Of a DNA stretch of 42,174 nt, positions 23,376 to 34,015 are shown piece by piece. The notes beneath the pieces are model-generated. The model was not told where the DNA came from, made no database searches, and worked only from the letters and a program-made list of their open reading frames with translations. Location of the stretch: the NCBI GenBank assembly GCA_964431545.1, contig CAYSLC010000022.1, positions 1 through 42,174 on the forward strand. Reading direction: 5' to 3'. This DNA comes from CAYSLC01 sp964431545 (GTDB taxonomy: Bacteria > Desulfobacterota > Desulfobacteria > Desulfobacterales > JAABSP01). Every line of letters starts with the position of its first letter. Position 1 is the first letter of the stretch. A program made the position numbers and the translations under genes.

Positions 23376-26286
23376 GGTCGAGATCGACGATCCGGTCCGC
23401 CGCGTCCGTCAGATGGGCGTCCAGACCCTGGAGAAAGGCGTTCCGCCGGGCCTTCCGGCTCTCCAGGAAGGGCCGGATCTGGAAGAGCGCCAGCCGGCCG
23501 TCCAGGAATCCGAATTCGATGTCCGCCGGGATCGGCCGCCCGGCATCGCTCCGCAGGGCGGGGAACTTCTCGGGGGCCCGCCGGGCCAGATCCACCAGGA
23601 TGCCGATCTCGGCCCCGGTCAGAACCCGGTCGTCTCCGCTGGCCGGGACCTTCGCCACGCCCCCTTCGGGCAGCAGGACGTTTCGTCGGGGCTCGGTGGC
23701 CTGGGCCAGCAGGCGGACCTCGCCGGTCTCCGCGTGGACCCGCAGCTCTTCGGCCCCCTGACCCTCCACGGCCCCGCCGGGGCCTTCATTGACCGCCACC
23801 GACAGCCACTCGGGGTCTCCCCGGTCGATGTCCACGGTGACCAGCACCCCCGACTTGTCCACCGGCACGCTGCGCATCAGAAGGACCGAGACGTAGAGGT
23901 GCTCCGGGTCGGACATGTGGCGCTGGCGCCATCCGAAGGCCCGCTCCGTAAAGGGGGACGCCCAGACCCGGGGAATGGCGTCGATGATCCGGTCGACCCC
24001 CACCACGTGGGGGACGGTCAGGTTGAGGCCGGCGCCGGTGAATCCGGGCAGGTCCTCCACGTTGGTGTCGCTGCGGATGAAGACGCCGTAGGAGCCGTCC
24101 GGCCCGAAGGCCTCGGCCATGGCGGCCCGGAGCCGCTTCCGGAAGGCATCGTCGAGGGTCACGGCGGTGATCCGGCCGTGGATCTGCTCCAGGAACTCCT
24201 GGGTGAAGGCGGCCAGCAGCCGGGGGCGATCCCGGAGGGCCTCCATCTGTGCGTACCGCTCCTCCATCCACCCGAAGATGGTGGGGCCGTCCGCCGCCTC
24301 CGGATCCATGGGCCGGTCGAGGATCCCGCGGAAGATCCCGAAGGGGAGCACCAGCCCCTCGGCCACCGCCTCCGGGAAGTGGTGTTTGAGTTCGCCGAGG
24401 TTGGCCGCCTTGGGTCCGCAGACCCGGCCCGAGTCCCGGGCCCGCAATTTCGACAGCCGGAGGAACGCGCGCTCCGGGAGGTCGAGCTTGTCCAGGTCCG
24501 GGCGGATGAGGACGTCCGAGGGCGTCTCCCGGCTTCCGAAAATCCCATTCCATCGGGGGCCGTCGTCGACGATCCGGACCACGCCGCCCGGGCTTGCGGC
24601 CACCACCACCGAACGACCGGCCCGGCTCTCCAGTTTGGGGAAGAGCCGTTCGTGCACGGCGACATTGGGGATCCCCAGGTTCCGGGCCAGGAGCTGGACA
24701 TGGGAGAGGGTGTTCCCCTGTCCGGCGGTGAGGATCCCCGCCACCCGGGGCAGGTCGCCCACGGTGACCGGGAGGAGGTAGATGCCGTCGGGATCCACCT
24801 CGGCCGGTTCGACCCGGTCGCCGGCCGGACGGAGGGGACCCCGGGCGAGCCCCGGGTTGAGGGCCCGCAGCCCGGACCCCACGGTGTCGCCGAAAAGCTC
24901 ATGGCGGATCCCCGCCAGGCGGTCCCCGTCCCGGATCAACAGATCGAGGGTCTCGGCGGTGAAGAGGATGGGGTTGGCGTGGAGCCGGTCCTGGATGAAC
25001 CCCCCGGCCAGGGGGGCGATCCCGGCCATCTTCTCCATGGGCCCGGAGAAGTGGAAGGAGAGGGTGCCGTCGGCCCAGTCGGAGATCCGGGACAGATGGT
25101 CGAGTTCCTTCAGGTGGACCGCCAGGGAGGGGGCGCCCTCCAATAGGGTCGAGAAGCTTTCGGCCAGGGCCAGCTCCTGACGGTCGGAGATCAGTCCCAT
25201 TCCATGGAGGCCGAGAACGTCCATCCAGAGGCGGACCAGAATCTCCCGCCGGATCCGGCCGCGGGCGTCGTCCACCATGGCCGCGCCGTTTTTGAAGATG
25301 AAGCCCTCCAAGGCCAGGCTCAGATCGAGGAGCGACAGGCGGGTCTCCGGGTCGGGGACCTGGATCAGGTTGCGCCGCAGGGCGGCCATCAGGCGGTTGG
25401 CCGCGGAGATCCGGTCGGGGAGCGGATGGTCGGTGGACAGGGCGTCCCCGAGTTCCCCCAGGGATTCGGAAAGGGGCCGGGGCCGGACCGACCCGAGCAC
25501 CGCGGCGGTCTCCCGGTGGATATCCGTCACGGCGAAGACGGCGTCCACGAGACCGGCCAGGCGCATGTAGTCCCGGGCCCGGTCCGGCTCGACCGCGTCC
25601 CGGGCGTACCGCCTCACGGCATCGGCGTCCGCCGGCTCCGGCAGCACGTGGAGTTTGATCCGGAGCGGCTCGAAGCCGGGATCCGTTTCGGCGAGGGTCT
25701 TGGAGAGCCGGCGCATTTCCGTCAGGGGGGCGCCCCGCCGGCCGTGGGGGACGGCCCGCACCGCCTCACGCAGCACCGGGAACCGCTTCCCGAGCCATTC
25801 CGGATCCCGGACCAGGGTCAGGAGAAGCTCCCGTCCTTTCCGGGTTTCGTCCTCGGCCTGGAGGGCCCCCCGGTAGTACCGGGCCTTCCGGAAGATCCAC
25901 CCGTCGTCGGCCTGGATCAGGTACTGCTCCAGGATCATCCCCTTGAGCCTGTCCATGAAATCGTCTCGCCGCGCAAAGCTCTCGGGATCGATGTCCGCCA
26001 GGACCGTGGCGATGGGGTACCCCGCCTCCCGGAGGGCACGGGTCCGGTCGCTCCACTCCCCGTGCTGGACACCGCCCCCGTGCTCCTTGCACGACTCCTT
26101 GGGGGGGAGGACCGTGCCGTCCTCGCAGAACCAGCGGATCCGTTTGAAGGGCCCCCGGTCCCGCTCCTTCATCTCCTCGACCCAGGTCCGGGCCGTATCC
26201 GGGTCCGGCGGCGGGAGGTCGGCGGCGGAGGTACTCCGGACGAGCAAGAGCAGGGCGATCCCCAAAGCGATGGCAAGGTCTTTCAT
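23359..26286 (-). CDS. Secreted PEP synthase/glucan dikinase-like protein
   Basis: A 975-residue protein, starting at ATG 26286 (GGAGAA 8 bases upstream), with a signal peptide at about residues 1-22. Residues about 25-480 are unrecognised and mostly helical. A phosphohistidine swivel domain follows (GNTLSHVQLLARN at 524-536, with His529 as the phosphorylated residue), then a C-terminal pyruvate phosphate dikinase-type ATP-grasp domain: GPKAANLGEL at 624-633, RSDTNVEDLPGFTGAG at 738-753 and DIEFGF...LFQIRPF at 922-940. The order, His domain before ATP-grasp, is that of glucan, water dikinases and not of PEP synthase or PPDK, and no PEP/pyruvate barrel is seen. An ATP-dependent enzyme with a signal peptide is odd; the protein may use another donor or be retained inside. 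Confidence 0.75.
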   Translation of the reverse strand: MKDLAIALGIALLLLVRSTSAADLPPPDPDTARTWVEEMKERDRGPFKRIRWFCEDGTVLPPKESCKEHGGGVQHGEWSDRTRALREAGYPIATVLADIDPESFARRDDFMDRLKGMILEQYLIQADDGWIFRKARYYRGALQAEDETRKGRELLLTLVRDPEWLGKRFPVLREAVRAVPHGRRGAPLTEMRRLSKTLAETDPGFEPLRIKLHVLPEPADADAVRRYARDAVEPDRARDYMRLAGLVDAVFAVTDIHRETAAVLGSVRPRPLSESLGELGDALSTDHPLPDRISAANRLMAALRRNLIQVPDPETRLSLLDLSLALEGFIFKNGAAMVDDARGRIRREILVRLWMDVLGLHGMGLISDRQELALAESFSTLLEGAPSLAVHLKELDHLSRISDWADGTLSFHFSGPMEKMAGIAPLAGGFIQDRLHANPILFTAETLDLLIRDGDRLAGIRHELFGDTVGSGLRALNPGLARGPLRPAGDRVEPAEVDPDGIYLLPVTVGDLPRVAGILTAGQGNTLSHVQLLARNLGIPNVAVHERLFPKLESRAGRSVVVAASPGGVVRIVDDGPRWNGIFGSRETPSDVLIRPDLDKLDLPERAFLRLSKLRARDSGRVCGPKAANLGELKHHFPEAVAEGLVLPFGIFRGILDRPMDPEAADGPTIFGWMEERYAQMEALRDRPRLLAAFTQEFLEQIHGRITAVTLDDAFRKRLRAAMAEAFGPDGSYGVFIRSDTNVEDLPGFTGAGLNLTVPHVVGVDRIIDAIPRVWASPFTERAFGWRQRHMSDPEHLYVSVLLMRSVPVDKSGVLVTVDIDRGDPEWLSVAVNEGPGGAVEGQGAEELRVHAETGEVRLLAQATEPRRNVLLPEGGVAKVPASGDDRVLTGAEIGILVDLARRAPEKFPALRSDAGRPIPADIEFGFLDGRLALFQIRPFLESRKARRNAFLQGLDAHLTDAADRIVDLDHPPSP

Positions 26287-26571
26287 TCTTTCGGTTCTCC
26301 TGTGGCGGCGCCGGAAAAGGGCCGGTTCCATGATCCGGGGCCCGTTTCGATGAAAGCATCCGTAATCAAAGATCCGCAAGGGATCTCCCGTCCCCCGACC
26401 GGATCTCCTTCATCATCTTATCATAGGTCGTCTCCATGGGTGATGCAAACTCTCCGTCCGCGCGGGCATTCGGGGGCCGACCGCGAAGAGCGGGTGACTC
26501 TCCGGCGGAGATGTGAAAGACCGAGGGGCCCCCGAGAGGTTCCCCGACGGCATCCCCCCCTTTCCGAATGA
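26287..26571. other. Divergent intergenic region without a supported gene
   Basis: Part of a 359 bp gap between the dikinase-like gene (minus) and the binding protein gene (plus). Reading frames here lack ribosome binding sites and recognisable content. Apart from the promoter at 26572-26599 nothing clear is seen. Confidence 0.5.
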
Positions 26572-26599
26572 TTGACGAAGGACCGCAAACGTGTATACC
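26572..26599 (+). promoter_or_regulatory. Sigma70-type promoter of the binding protein-chemoreceptor operon
   Basis: TTGACG (26572-26577) and TATACC (26594-26599) are 16 bp apart and lie 46 bp before the binding protein start, in a locally AT-richer stretch. Confidence 0.55.
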
Positions 26600-26645
26600 C
26601 TGCCACCTATGTTCAAAATGACCTTGAAGCCTTAGGAGTCGACCC

Positions 26646-27836
26646 ATGGAGAATACCGACCGACACCACAACGCATCCAGAGCCGCGGGGTTCCTGGCCG
26701 CCGCCGTCCTGTGCATCCTCTCCCTTTCCGGTCCCGCCCGGGGGGAGGAGGGCGTCACCCCTGGGGAGATCCTCCTGGGGCAGTCCTGCGCCCTTTCCGG
26801 CCCCGCCAAGAACCTGGGCATCGAGATGCGGGCCGGACTGGCCGCCGCTTTTTCCGAGATCAACGCGGCCGGGGGAATCCACGGCCGGAAGATCCGGCTG
26901 ATCAGCCTGGACGACGGCTACGAGCCCCAGGAGGCCATCCGGAACACCCGGCGGCTCATCGAAAAGGAGCGGGTCTTTCTGCTCATCGGCGAGGTGGGCA
27001 CCCCCACCTCCAAGGCGGTCCTTCCCCTGGTGGAGGAGCGGAAGATCCCCTTTTTCGGGCCGTTCACCGGCGCGGAACTTCTTCGGAATCCCTTCCGGAA
27101 ATGGGTGATCAACCTCCGGGCCGGCTACTACCAGGAGATGGAGCGGCTGGCCGCGTATCTCGTCGACGACGAAGGGATGACCGAGATCGCCTGCCTCTAC
27201 CAGAACGATTCCTACGGGCTGGCGGGCCTGGAGGGGATCAAGCGGGCCTTGGAGAAACGGGGGCTCCGCCTGGTCGGCATGGGGGACTATGAACGGAATA
27301 CGGCGGCCGTCAAGAGCGCGCTGCTCAAAATCAGCCGGGCCGATCCCCAGGCGGTCGTCATGGTGGGCGCCTACGAGCCCTGCGCGGCGTTCATCAAGCT
27401 GGCCAAGGGGTTCGGCATGACCGGGACCCGCTACTGCAACATCTCCTTCGTGGGGACCCGGTCCCTGGTGGAGGCCCTGGGCGATGCCGGGCAGGGGTGT
27501 ATCATCTCCCAGGTGGTCCCTTTTCCCTTTGACGAGACCCTGCCCCTGGTCCGGGCTTACAAAGAGGCCATGCGGGTCCATCAGCCCGGGGCGCGCCTGG
27601 GTTTCGTCTCCCTGGAGGGGTATATGGTCGGCAAGCTCTTCGGCATGGCCCTGGCCGCCGTGGAGGGGGAGGTGACCCGGGAGGCGTTCATCGAGACCCT
27701 GGAGTCCCGGGGAACCATCGATCTGGGCGGCGTCTCCCTGGTCTTTGGGTCCGACGACCACCAGGGATCGGATCGGGTCTACCTGACCGTCATTCGAAAC
27801 GGCGCCATCGAACCCCTGGAGGAGGAATCGCCATGA
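26646..27836 (+). CDS. LivJ-type periplasmic binding protein coupled to a chemoreceptor
   Basis: A 396-residue class I (Peripla_BP_6) binding protein with a signal peptide (about residues 12-34) and the family hallmarks: GEILLGQSCALSGPAKNLG near 40-58, EINAAGGIHGRKIRL near 71-85 and LIGEVGTPTSKAVLP in the first lobe. Relatives bind branched-chain amino acids, amides, urea or aromatic acids. No ABC permease or ATPase follows; instead its stop codon overlaps the start of a chemoreceptor gene (ATGA). The likely role is to present a bound ligand to that receptor, as in binding-protein-dependent chemotaxis, which is inference from the coupling. AGGAG lies 7 bases before ATG 26646. Confidence 0.85.
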   Translation: MENTDRHHNASRAAGFLAAAVLCILSLSGPARGEEGVTPGEILLGQSCALSGPAKNLGIEMRAGLAAAFSEINAAGGIHGRKIRLISLDDGYEPQEAIRNTRRLIEKERVFLLIGEVGTPTSKAVLPLVEERKIPFFGPFTGAELLRNPFRKWVINLRAGYYQEMERLAAYLVDDEGMTEIACLYQNDSYGLAGLEGIKRALEKRGLRLVGMGDYERNTAAVKSALLKISRADPQAVVMVGAYEPCAAFIKLAKGFGMTGTRYCNISFVGTRSLVEALGDAGQGCIISQVVPFPFDETLPLVRAYKEAMRVHQPGARLGFVSLEGYMVGKLFGMALAAVEGEVTREAFIETLESRGTIDLGGVSLVFGSDDHQGSDRVYLTVIRNGAIEPLEEESP

Positions 27837-30187
27837 CCTTGTTCTCTAGGATGTCCCTGCGGTGGCGGCTGCTGAGCGGCTTTCTGGTCTGCGCGGCCAT
27901 CACCGCGCTCTCGGTGGGCATGGGGATCCTGTCCCTGCGCCAGGTCCAGGGGCGGATGAAGGTCACCACCAAGGAGATCGGCGATTTTCTGGAGCGGCAG
28001 GCGGAAACCCAGGCCTCCGTGCTGCCGGTCCATACCCTGGTGGTGGAGATCCTGGGCAGCGACCGTACGGCCGAGCTGGAACAGGCGGAGGCAAAACTCT
28101 CCGCGGCCGCCGCGGGGCTGAAGGCGCTCACCGCGGCCGGAGACGGAGAGATCCACGGGGCCGTGACGGATCTCCTGGAACGGCAGCAAAGCCACATCGC
28201 CACCTCGGACCGGATCCGGGATCTCCGAAAGAAGAACGACGCCGCCCTCCAGTCCATCACGGAGGCGGTCATGGGGGTGGTCGACGACGTCGAATTCGAG
28301 TCCGCCTTCACGATTTCCGAATCGATCGAGAAGGTCAAGCGCGGCGTCACGGCCATGGCCGGGCCCATCCACCAGGTGATCGCCACGCTGAACGCGGCCA
28401 TGTCCATCCGGGCCTACGCCGGCGACCTCAACGCCATGTATTACAATGCCCTGTCGGCCGTGGATCGGGTGGGGATCGAATACGCCGTCTCCCAGATCCA
28501 TGACGGCGTTCGAAAGATGCGAACCGAACTCGTCGATATTCCGCAAAGTGCCGCCGCCGGGGGGATCGAGGAGGCGATTTCCGATTTCCAGACGGCCGTG
28601 GAGGCGACCTTCGATATCAAAACGGCGCTGCTGTCGGCCGGGGCCGGGGGCGGAAACGGACTGGAAGGAGACCTCGCAACCATGTCCCGGCTCACCCAGG
28701 AGAGTCTCCGGAAGATCATCCGACGGACCATGACCGTTGTGGACGACGCCGAATTCAACGCGATCCTCGGCATCGACAAGGCCCTGGGCGACATCACGGC
28801 TTCCGTCGATCAAATCGCCGAGCCCATCGGAGAGGCCATCGCCCAGGTGAAGTCCTCCTTGTCCCTTCGGCTTGCCGCGGGACGGGTCAATGTGGGGGTC
28901 AAGGAGGCCCTCCTCGCCTCCGACCCGCTGGTGGTCGATTATGTGCTGACGGAGATCGGCACCCGGATGGCGGCCATGGAAACGGAGCTGTCGGCCCTCC
29001 CCGGAAACGAGAAGGTGGAGCGGATCGAGGGGGCCCTCACGGAGCTGAAGCGGACCGCCCGGAACCTGCTGAGTGCCAAAAAGGCCCTCATCTCCGTGGA
29101 TGGGGACCTCAAGGCGGCGTCCGGAAGGATCTACGAGGCCATGACCCGGCTGGACGACGCCCTGATCGCGGCGGCCGGCCGGATCGAGGCATCCGCCGAA
29201 AACGCCATGCGGAGAACGGCCGGAACGGTGGCGGAGTGGCGGCGGTACCAGGTGGCCGTCGGCCTTTGCGCGGTGGGGCTCGCGTTTCTTTTCGGCCTGT
29301 TCATCGCCGGCGCCGTCACCCGGCCCATCCACCGGACCATCCGGACCCTCCGGGAGAATGCGGAGAAGATGTTCGACCGGGCCCAGGAGATGGCGGGCTT
29401 CAGCCGGAGCCTGGCGGAAAACGCCTCGGTCCAGGCGGCCTCCCTGGAGGAGTCCTCCTCCTCCCTGGAGCAGATCGGGGCCATGTGCCGGGAGACCTCG
29501 GACCTGAGCCGCGGCAACGAACACCTGATGAACCAGAACATCGAAAGGTCGGGCCAATCCCTCAAATCCCTCATCGAGGTCACCCGGAACATCGCCGGGA
29601 TCGAGGCGGACAGCGGGCGGATCGGACGGATCATCAAGACCATCGACGAGATCGCCTTTCAGACCAATCTCCTGGCCCTCAACGCGGCGGTGGAGGCGGC
29701 ACGGGCCGGGGAGGCGGGGGCCGGCTTCGCCGTGGTCGCAAACGAGGTCCGGAATCTGGCGGTTCGGTCCACGGAGGCGGCCGGGGACACCCAGCAGCTC
29801 CTGGAGGGGGTGGTGGAGCGGATCAGCCGGGTGGCCGAATCGATCCAGGAGGTCAATCGCGACTTCGAGGAGATCATCGAATCGGCCACTCGCATGGGCG
29901 ACAAGACCGCCGGGATCTCCAAGGCGAGCCGGGACCAGGCCGACGGGATCGAGCAGGTGAGCGCCGCCGTCGCCGACATCGACCAGGCCAGTCAGCAGGT
30001 GGCCGCCGGGGCCGAGGAGTCGGCCGCGGCCCAGGAGGCCATGAACCAGCAGGCCCGGCAGCTGGAGGGGTCGGTCCAGGCCCTTCTTGCCGTGGTCGCT
30101 GGAAGGTCCGGGGGAACGCCCGGCGGCCCGCAGCCGTCGAAGGAGGAGCGTCCGCGGCGGATGTTGCGGCTGCCCTGGATCCGCTGA
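27833..30187 (+). CDS. Methyl-accepting chemotaxis protein with duplicated sensor region
   Basis: A 784-residue receptor. Transmembrane helices at about 13-34 and 474-495 enclose a large periplasmic domain of about 440 residues, far longer than the common four-helix or Cache sensors. That domain holds two related units: VVDDVEF at 149-155 and VVDDAEF at 302-308 start segments that match in pattern through about residue 270 and 425 (…MAGPIHQVIA/…IAEPIGEAIA; …TELVDIP/…TELSALP). The cytoplasmic part has a highly conserved hairpin tip (IDEIAFQTNLLALNAAVEAA, 604-623) and methylation helices, but no NWETF-like C-terminal tether. It is translationally coupled to a binding protein gene, so the sensor probably recognises the ligand-loaded binding protein. 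Confidence 0.9.
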   Translation: MTLFSRMSLRWRLLSGFLVCAAITALSVGMGILSLRQVQGRMKVTTKEIGDFLERQAETQASVLPVHTLVVEILGSDRTAELEQAEAKLSAAAAGLKALTAAGDGEIHGAVTDLLERQQSHIATSDRIRDLRKKNDAALQSITEAVMGVVDDVEFESAFTISESIEKVKRGVTAMAGPIHQVIATLNAAMSIRAYAGDLNAMYYNALSAVDRVGIEYAVSQIHDGVRKMRTELVDIPQSAAAGGIEEAISDFQTAVEATFDIKTALLSAGAGGGNGLEGDLATMSRLTQESLRKIIRRTMTVVDDAEFNAILGIDKALGDITASVDQIAEPIGEAIAQVKSSLSLRLAAGRVNVGVKEALLASDPLVVDYVLTEIGTRMAAMETELSALPGNEKVERIEGALTELKRTARNLLSAKKALISVDGDLKAASGRIYEAMTRLDDALIAAAGRIEASAENAMRRTAGTVAEWRRYQVAVGLCAVGLAFLFGLFIAGAVTRPIHRTIRTLRENAEKMFDRAQEMAGFSRSLAENASVQAASLEESSSSLEQIGAMCRETSDLSRGNEHLMNQNIERSGQSLKSLIEVTRNIAGIEADSGRIGRIIKTIDEIAFQTNLLALNAAVEAARAGEAGAGFAVVANEVRNLAVRSTEAAGDTQQLLEGVVERISRVAESIQEVNRDFEEIIESATRMGDKTAGISKASRDQADGIEQVSAAVADIDQASQQVAAGAEESAAAQEAMNQQARQLEGSVQALLAVVAGRSGGTPGGPQPSKEERPRRMLRLPWIR

Positions 30188-30208
30188 TGGATCGGAAGGG
30201 ACCGCGCC

Positions 30209-32452
<2,244 letters not shown>

Positions 32453-32716
32453 GGTCGTCCTCCGCGCTCCGTTTCTGGTGGCCGTCGACCCCACGGCGGC
32501 CCGCCGTCCGGAAAAATTTGAAAGGTCTGAAAAATGGCATATATCGAAGGCGTTGGCAAGCCCTACAAATCGTTGAGGCCGCCTTTTACTTCCCTTTGCT
32601 CCCGCTGGCGGTGGCGGCTCGTCTCTCCATCGATCGATGGTTCGCCTGGCGGAGGGGTGCTTCAGGCTGATCCAGGATCTCCCCCCGGAGGGGCGTCGAT
32701 GTCAACGGCGGCTTTT

Positions 32717-33496
32717 TTACCGGGATGCCCCAAAGCCGATGCACCCGGTCATCCGGGCGTGTTTCCGGGTTCCGGGGTACTGGCGGCAGATGTCGGGCTT
32801 GATGTCGTGGATCCGGCAGATCCATCGGTCGGTGGAGGGGAGTCGGACGAGCCAGGGGCAGGATGGGGCGGGGCGGCGGGTGGCGGGGTCGATCCAGATC
32901 CGGTAGCCGGTGACCCTCCCCCGGTCCCGGACGACGCCGACCCGTTCCAGGATGTCGGCGCGGCCCAATTCCCGCCAGGCCCGGTAGTCGGCGTGGGTCA
33001 ACTGGTCGTGGTAGTCGAGGCTCCGGCAGCAGCGCCCGCATTGCCGGCAGCGGAAGTCCTCCATGCCGGTTTCGATCCGGATGCCATCGACCCCGTCCTC
33101 CCGGGCCGGGCGGACCGGAGATGCGAAGACCAAGGCGCAGAGACGTTCCAGGTGTTCGACCGTCGGCGGGGCCCGCTCCAGGGCGGCGCGGATGCGTTCC
33201 CCCAGTTCCGGCCAGGGGATCCGGCGCATCCGGCGTTGACGGGGGCCGGCCAGCCAGACTCCGCCGCCCTTTGTATCCTCGGTGACCACCGTCCCCTCTC
33301 CGAACGCCAGGGGGCAGAGGCGGAGAAAGAGCCGCTTTTGCGGGCGGTATCCCTTCAGGTCGATGAGGATCGCCGCCAGGGCCTCCTCCCGGTTGAGGAA
33401 GAGGGTCCGGGGTGGGAGGTCGTCAGCCGTCCTTTCCCACCAGTTCTTCCAGGCGCTTTTTCGCCAGTTCCCGGATTTCGGGGCTCTCCTCCTCAT
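32717..33496 (-). CDS. YkgJ-family cysteine cluster protein
   Basis: A protein of up to 259 residues. The C-terminal half is a YkgJ-type zinc/iron-chelating domain: CxxCxxCC at Cys150, 153, 156, 157, followed by CPW, and by CRIHDIKPDICRQYP with two further Cys, which together would hold a metal or Fe-S cluster. The N-terminal half (LPPRTLFLNREEALAAIL onward) is Arg-rich and unrecognised. The start is uncertain: ATG 33496 overlaps the neighbouring membrane protein gene by 74 bases in another frame, but no ATG, GTG or TTG lies in frame between that gene's stop and the conserved part. The cellular role of the family is not established. Confidence 0.75.
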   Translation of the reverse strand: MRRRAPKSGNWRKSAWKNWWERTADDLPPRTLFLNREEALAAILIDLKGYRPQKRLFLRLCPLAFGEGTVVTEDTKGGGVWLAGPRQRRMRRIPWPELGERIRAALERAPPTVEHLERLCALVFASPVRPAREDGVDGIRIETGMEDFRCRQCGRCCRSLDYHDQLTHADYRAWRELGRADILERVGVVRDRGRVTGYRIWIDPATRRPAPSCPWLVRLPSTDRWICRIHDIKPDICRQYPGTRKHARMTGCIGFGASR

Positions 33497-33785
33497 CCAC
33501 CACGATCTTTTTGAGGAGGAGCGGATCCTTCATACTCTCCACCGCCTCCCGCCGGATCTCCTTGAGGGATTTGCCCTGCCGCTTCAGTCCGCCCCGCACC
33601 GCGAGAAAAGCGTAATAGACCCCAACGGCCGCAAACACGGCGGCGATGCCCATGAGGTAGTATCTCCCCGGAGGCTCCGGGGTGAGCAGGGGGGTTTCGA
33701 CAAGGGTCAGGAAGAGAAAAAAAACGCCCACCAGCACGATGAAGGCGGACACCAACAGCGGAAAAAAACTCTTCGTCCGGTCCAT
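33423..33785 (-). CDS. Small two-helix membrane protein
   Basis: A 120-residue protein with two transmembrane segments (about residues 8-30 and 43-64) and a charged, helical cytoplasmic C-terminal part rich in Lys and Glu (KRLEELVGK at the end). AAGGAGA precedes ATG 33785 and a good promoter lies at 33854-33882. Its 3' end overlaps the proposed start of the YkgJ-like gene, so the two are probably co-transcribed. No family is recognised. Confidence 0.65.
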   Translation of the reverse strand: MDRTKSFFPLLVSAFIVLVGVFFLFLTLVETPLLTPEPPGRYYLMGIAAVFAAVGVYYAFLAVRGGLKRQGKSLKEIRREAVESMKDPLLLKKIVVDEEESPEIRELAKKRLEELVGKDG

Positions 33786-33853
33786 GGAAGATCTCCTTGG
33801 TTATGTGGCGCTGAAACGGGGACGGACGCGGGAACCCGTCCACCGAGGGTGAA

Positions 33854-33882
33854 ATTATGGCACAGATGGCCTCGGTTGACAA
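33854..33882 (-). promoter_or_regulatory. Minus-strand sigma70-type promoter
   Basis: On the minus strand TTGTCA (33877-33882) and CATAAT (33854-33859) are 17 bp apart, upstream of the small membrane protein and YkgJ-like genes. Confidence 0.55.
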
Positions 33883-33924
33883 CAACCACGGCCGGCACGG
33901 TCGCGCATTGGCGCTCATTGTCGC

Positions 33925-33954
33925 TTGACACCCCGTCGGCGAACTCTCTATAGT
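33925..33954 (+). promoter_or_regulatory. Plus-strand sigma70-type promoter of the DUF3141 operon
   Basis: A consensus TTGACA (33925-33930) and TATAGT (33949-33954) are 18 bp apart and point to the DUF3141 gene, leaving a leader of about 55 bases. It is back to back with the minus-strand promoter. Confidence 0.65.
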
Positions 33955-34015
33955 GGGAAGGTCGATTCGATTCCATCACCACGACACGCCACTCCAACCT
34001 TCGAAAGGACGCACC

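Noticed and set aside
26366..26863. 165-codon minus-strand frame across the binding protein start
   Set aside because: It overlaps the plus-strand promoter and signal peptide region of the binding protein, and it has no ribosome binding site.
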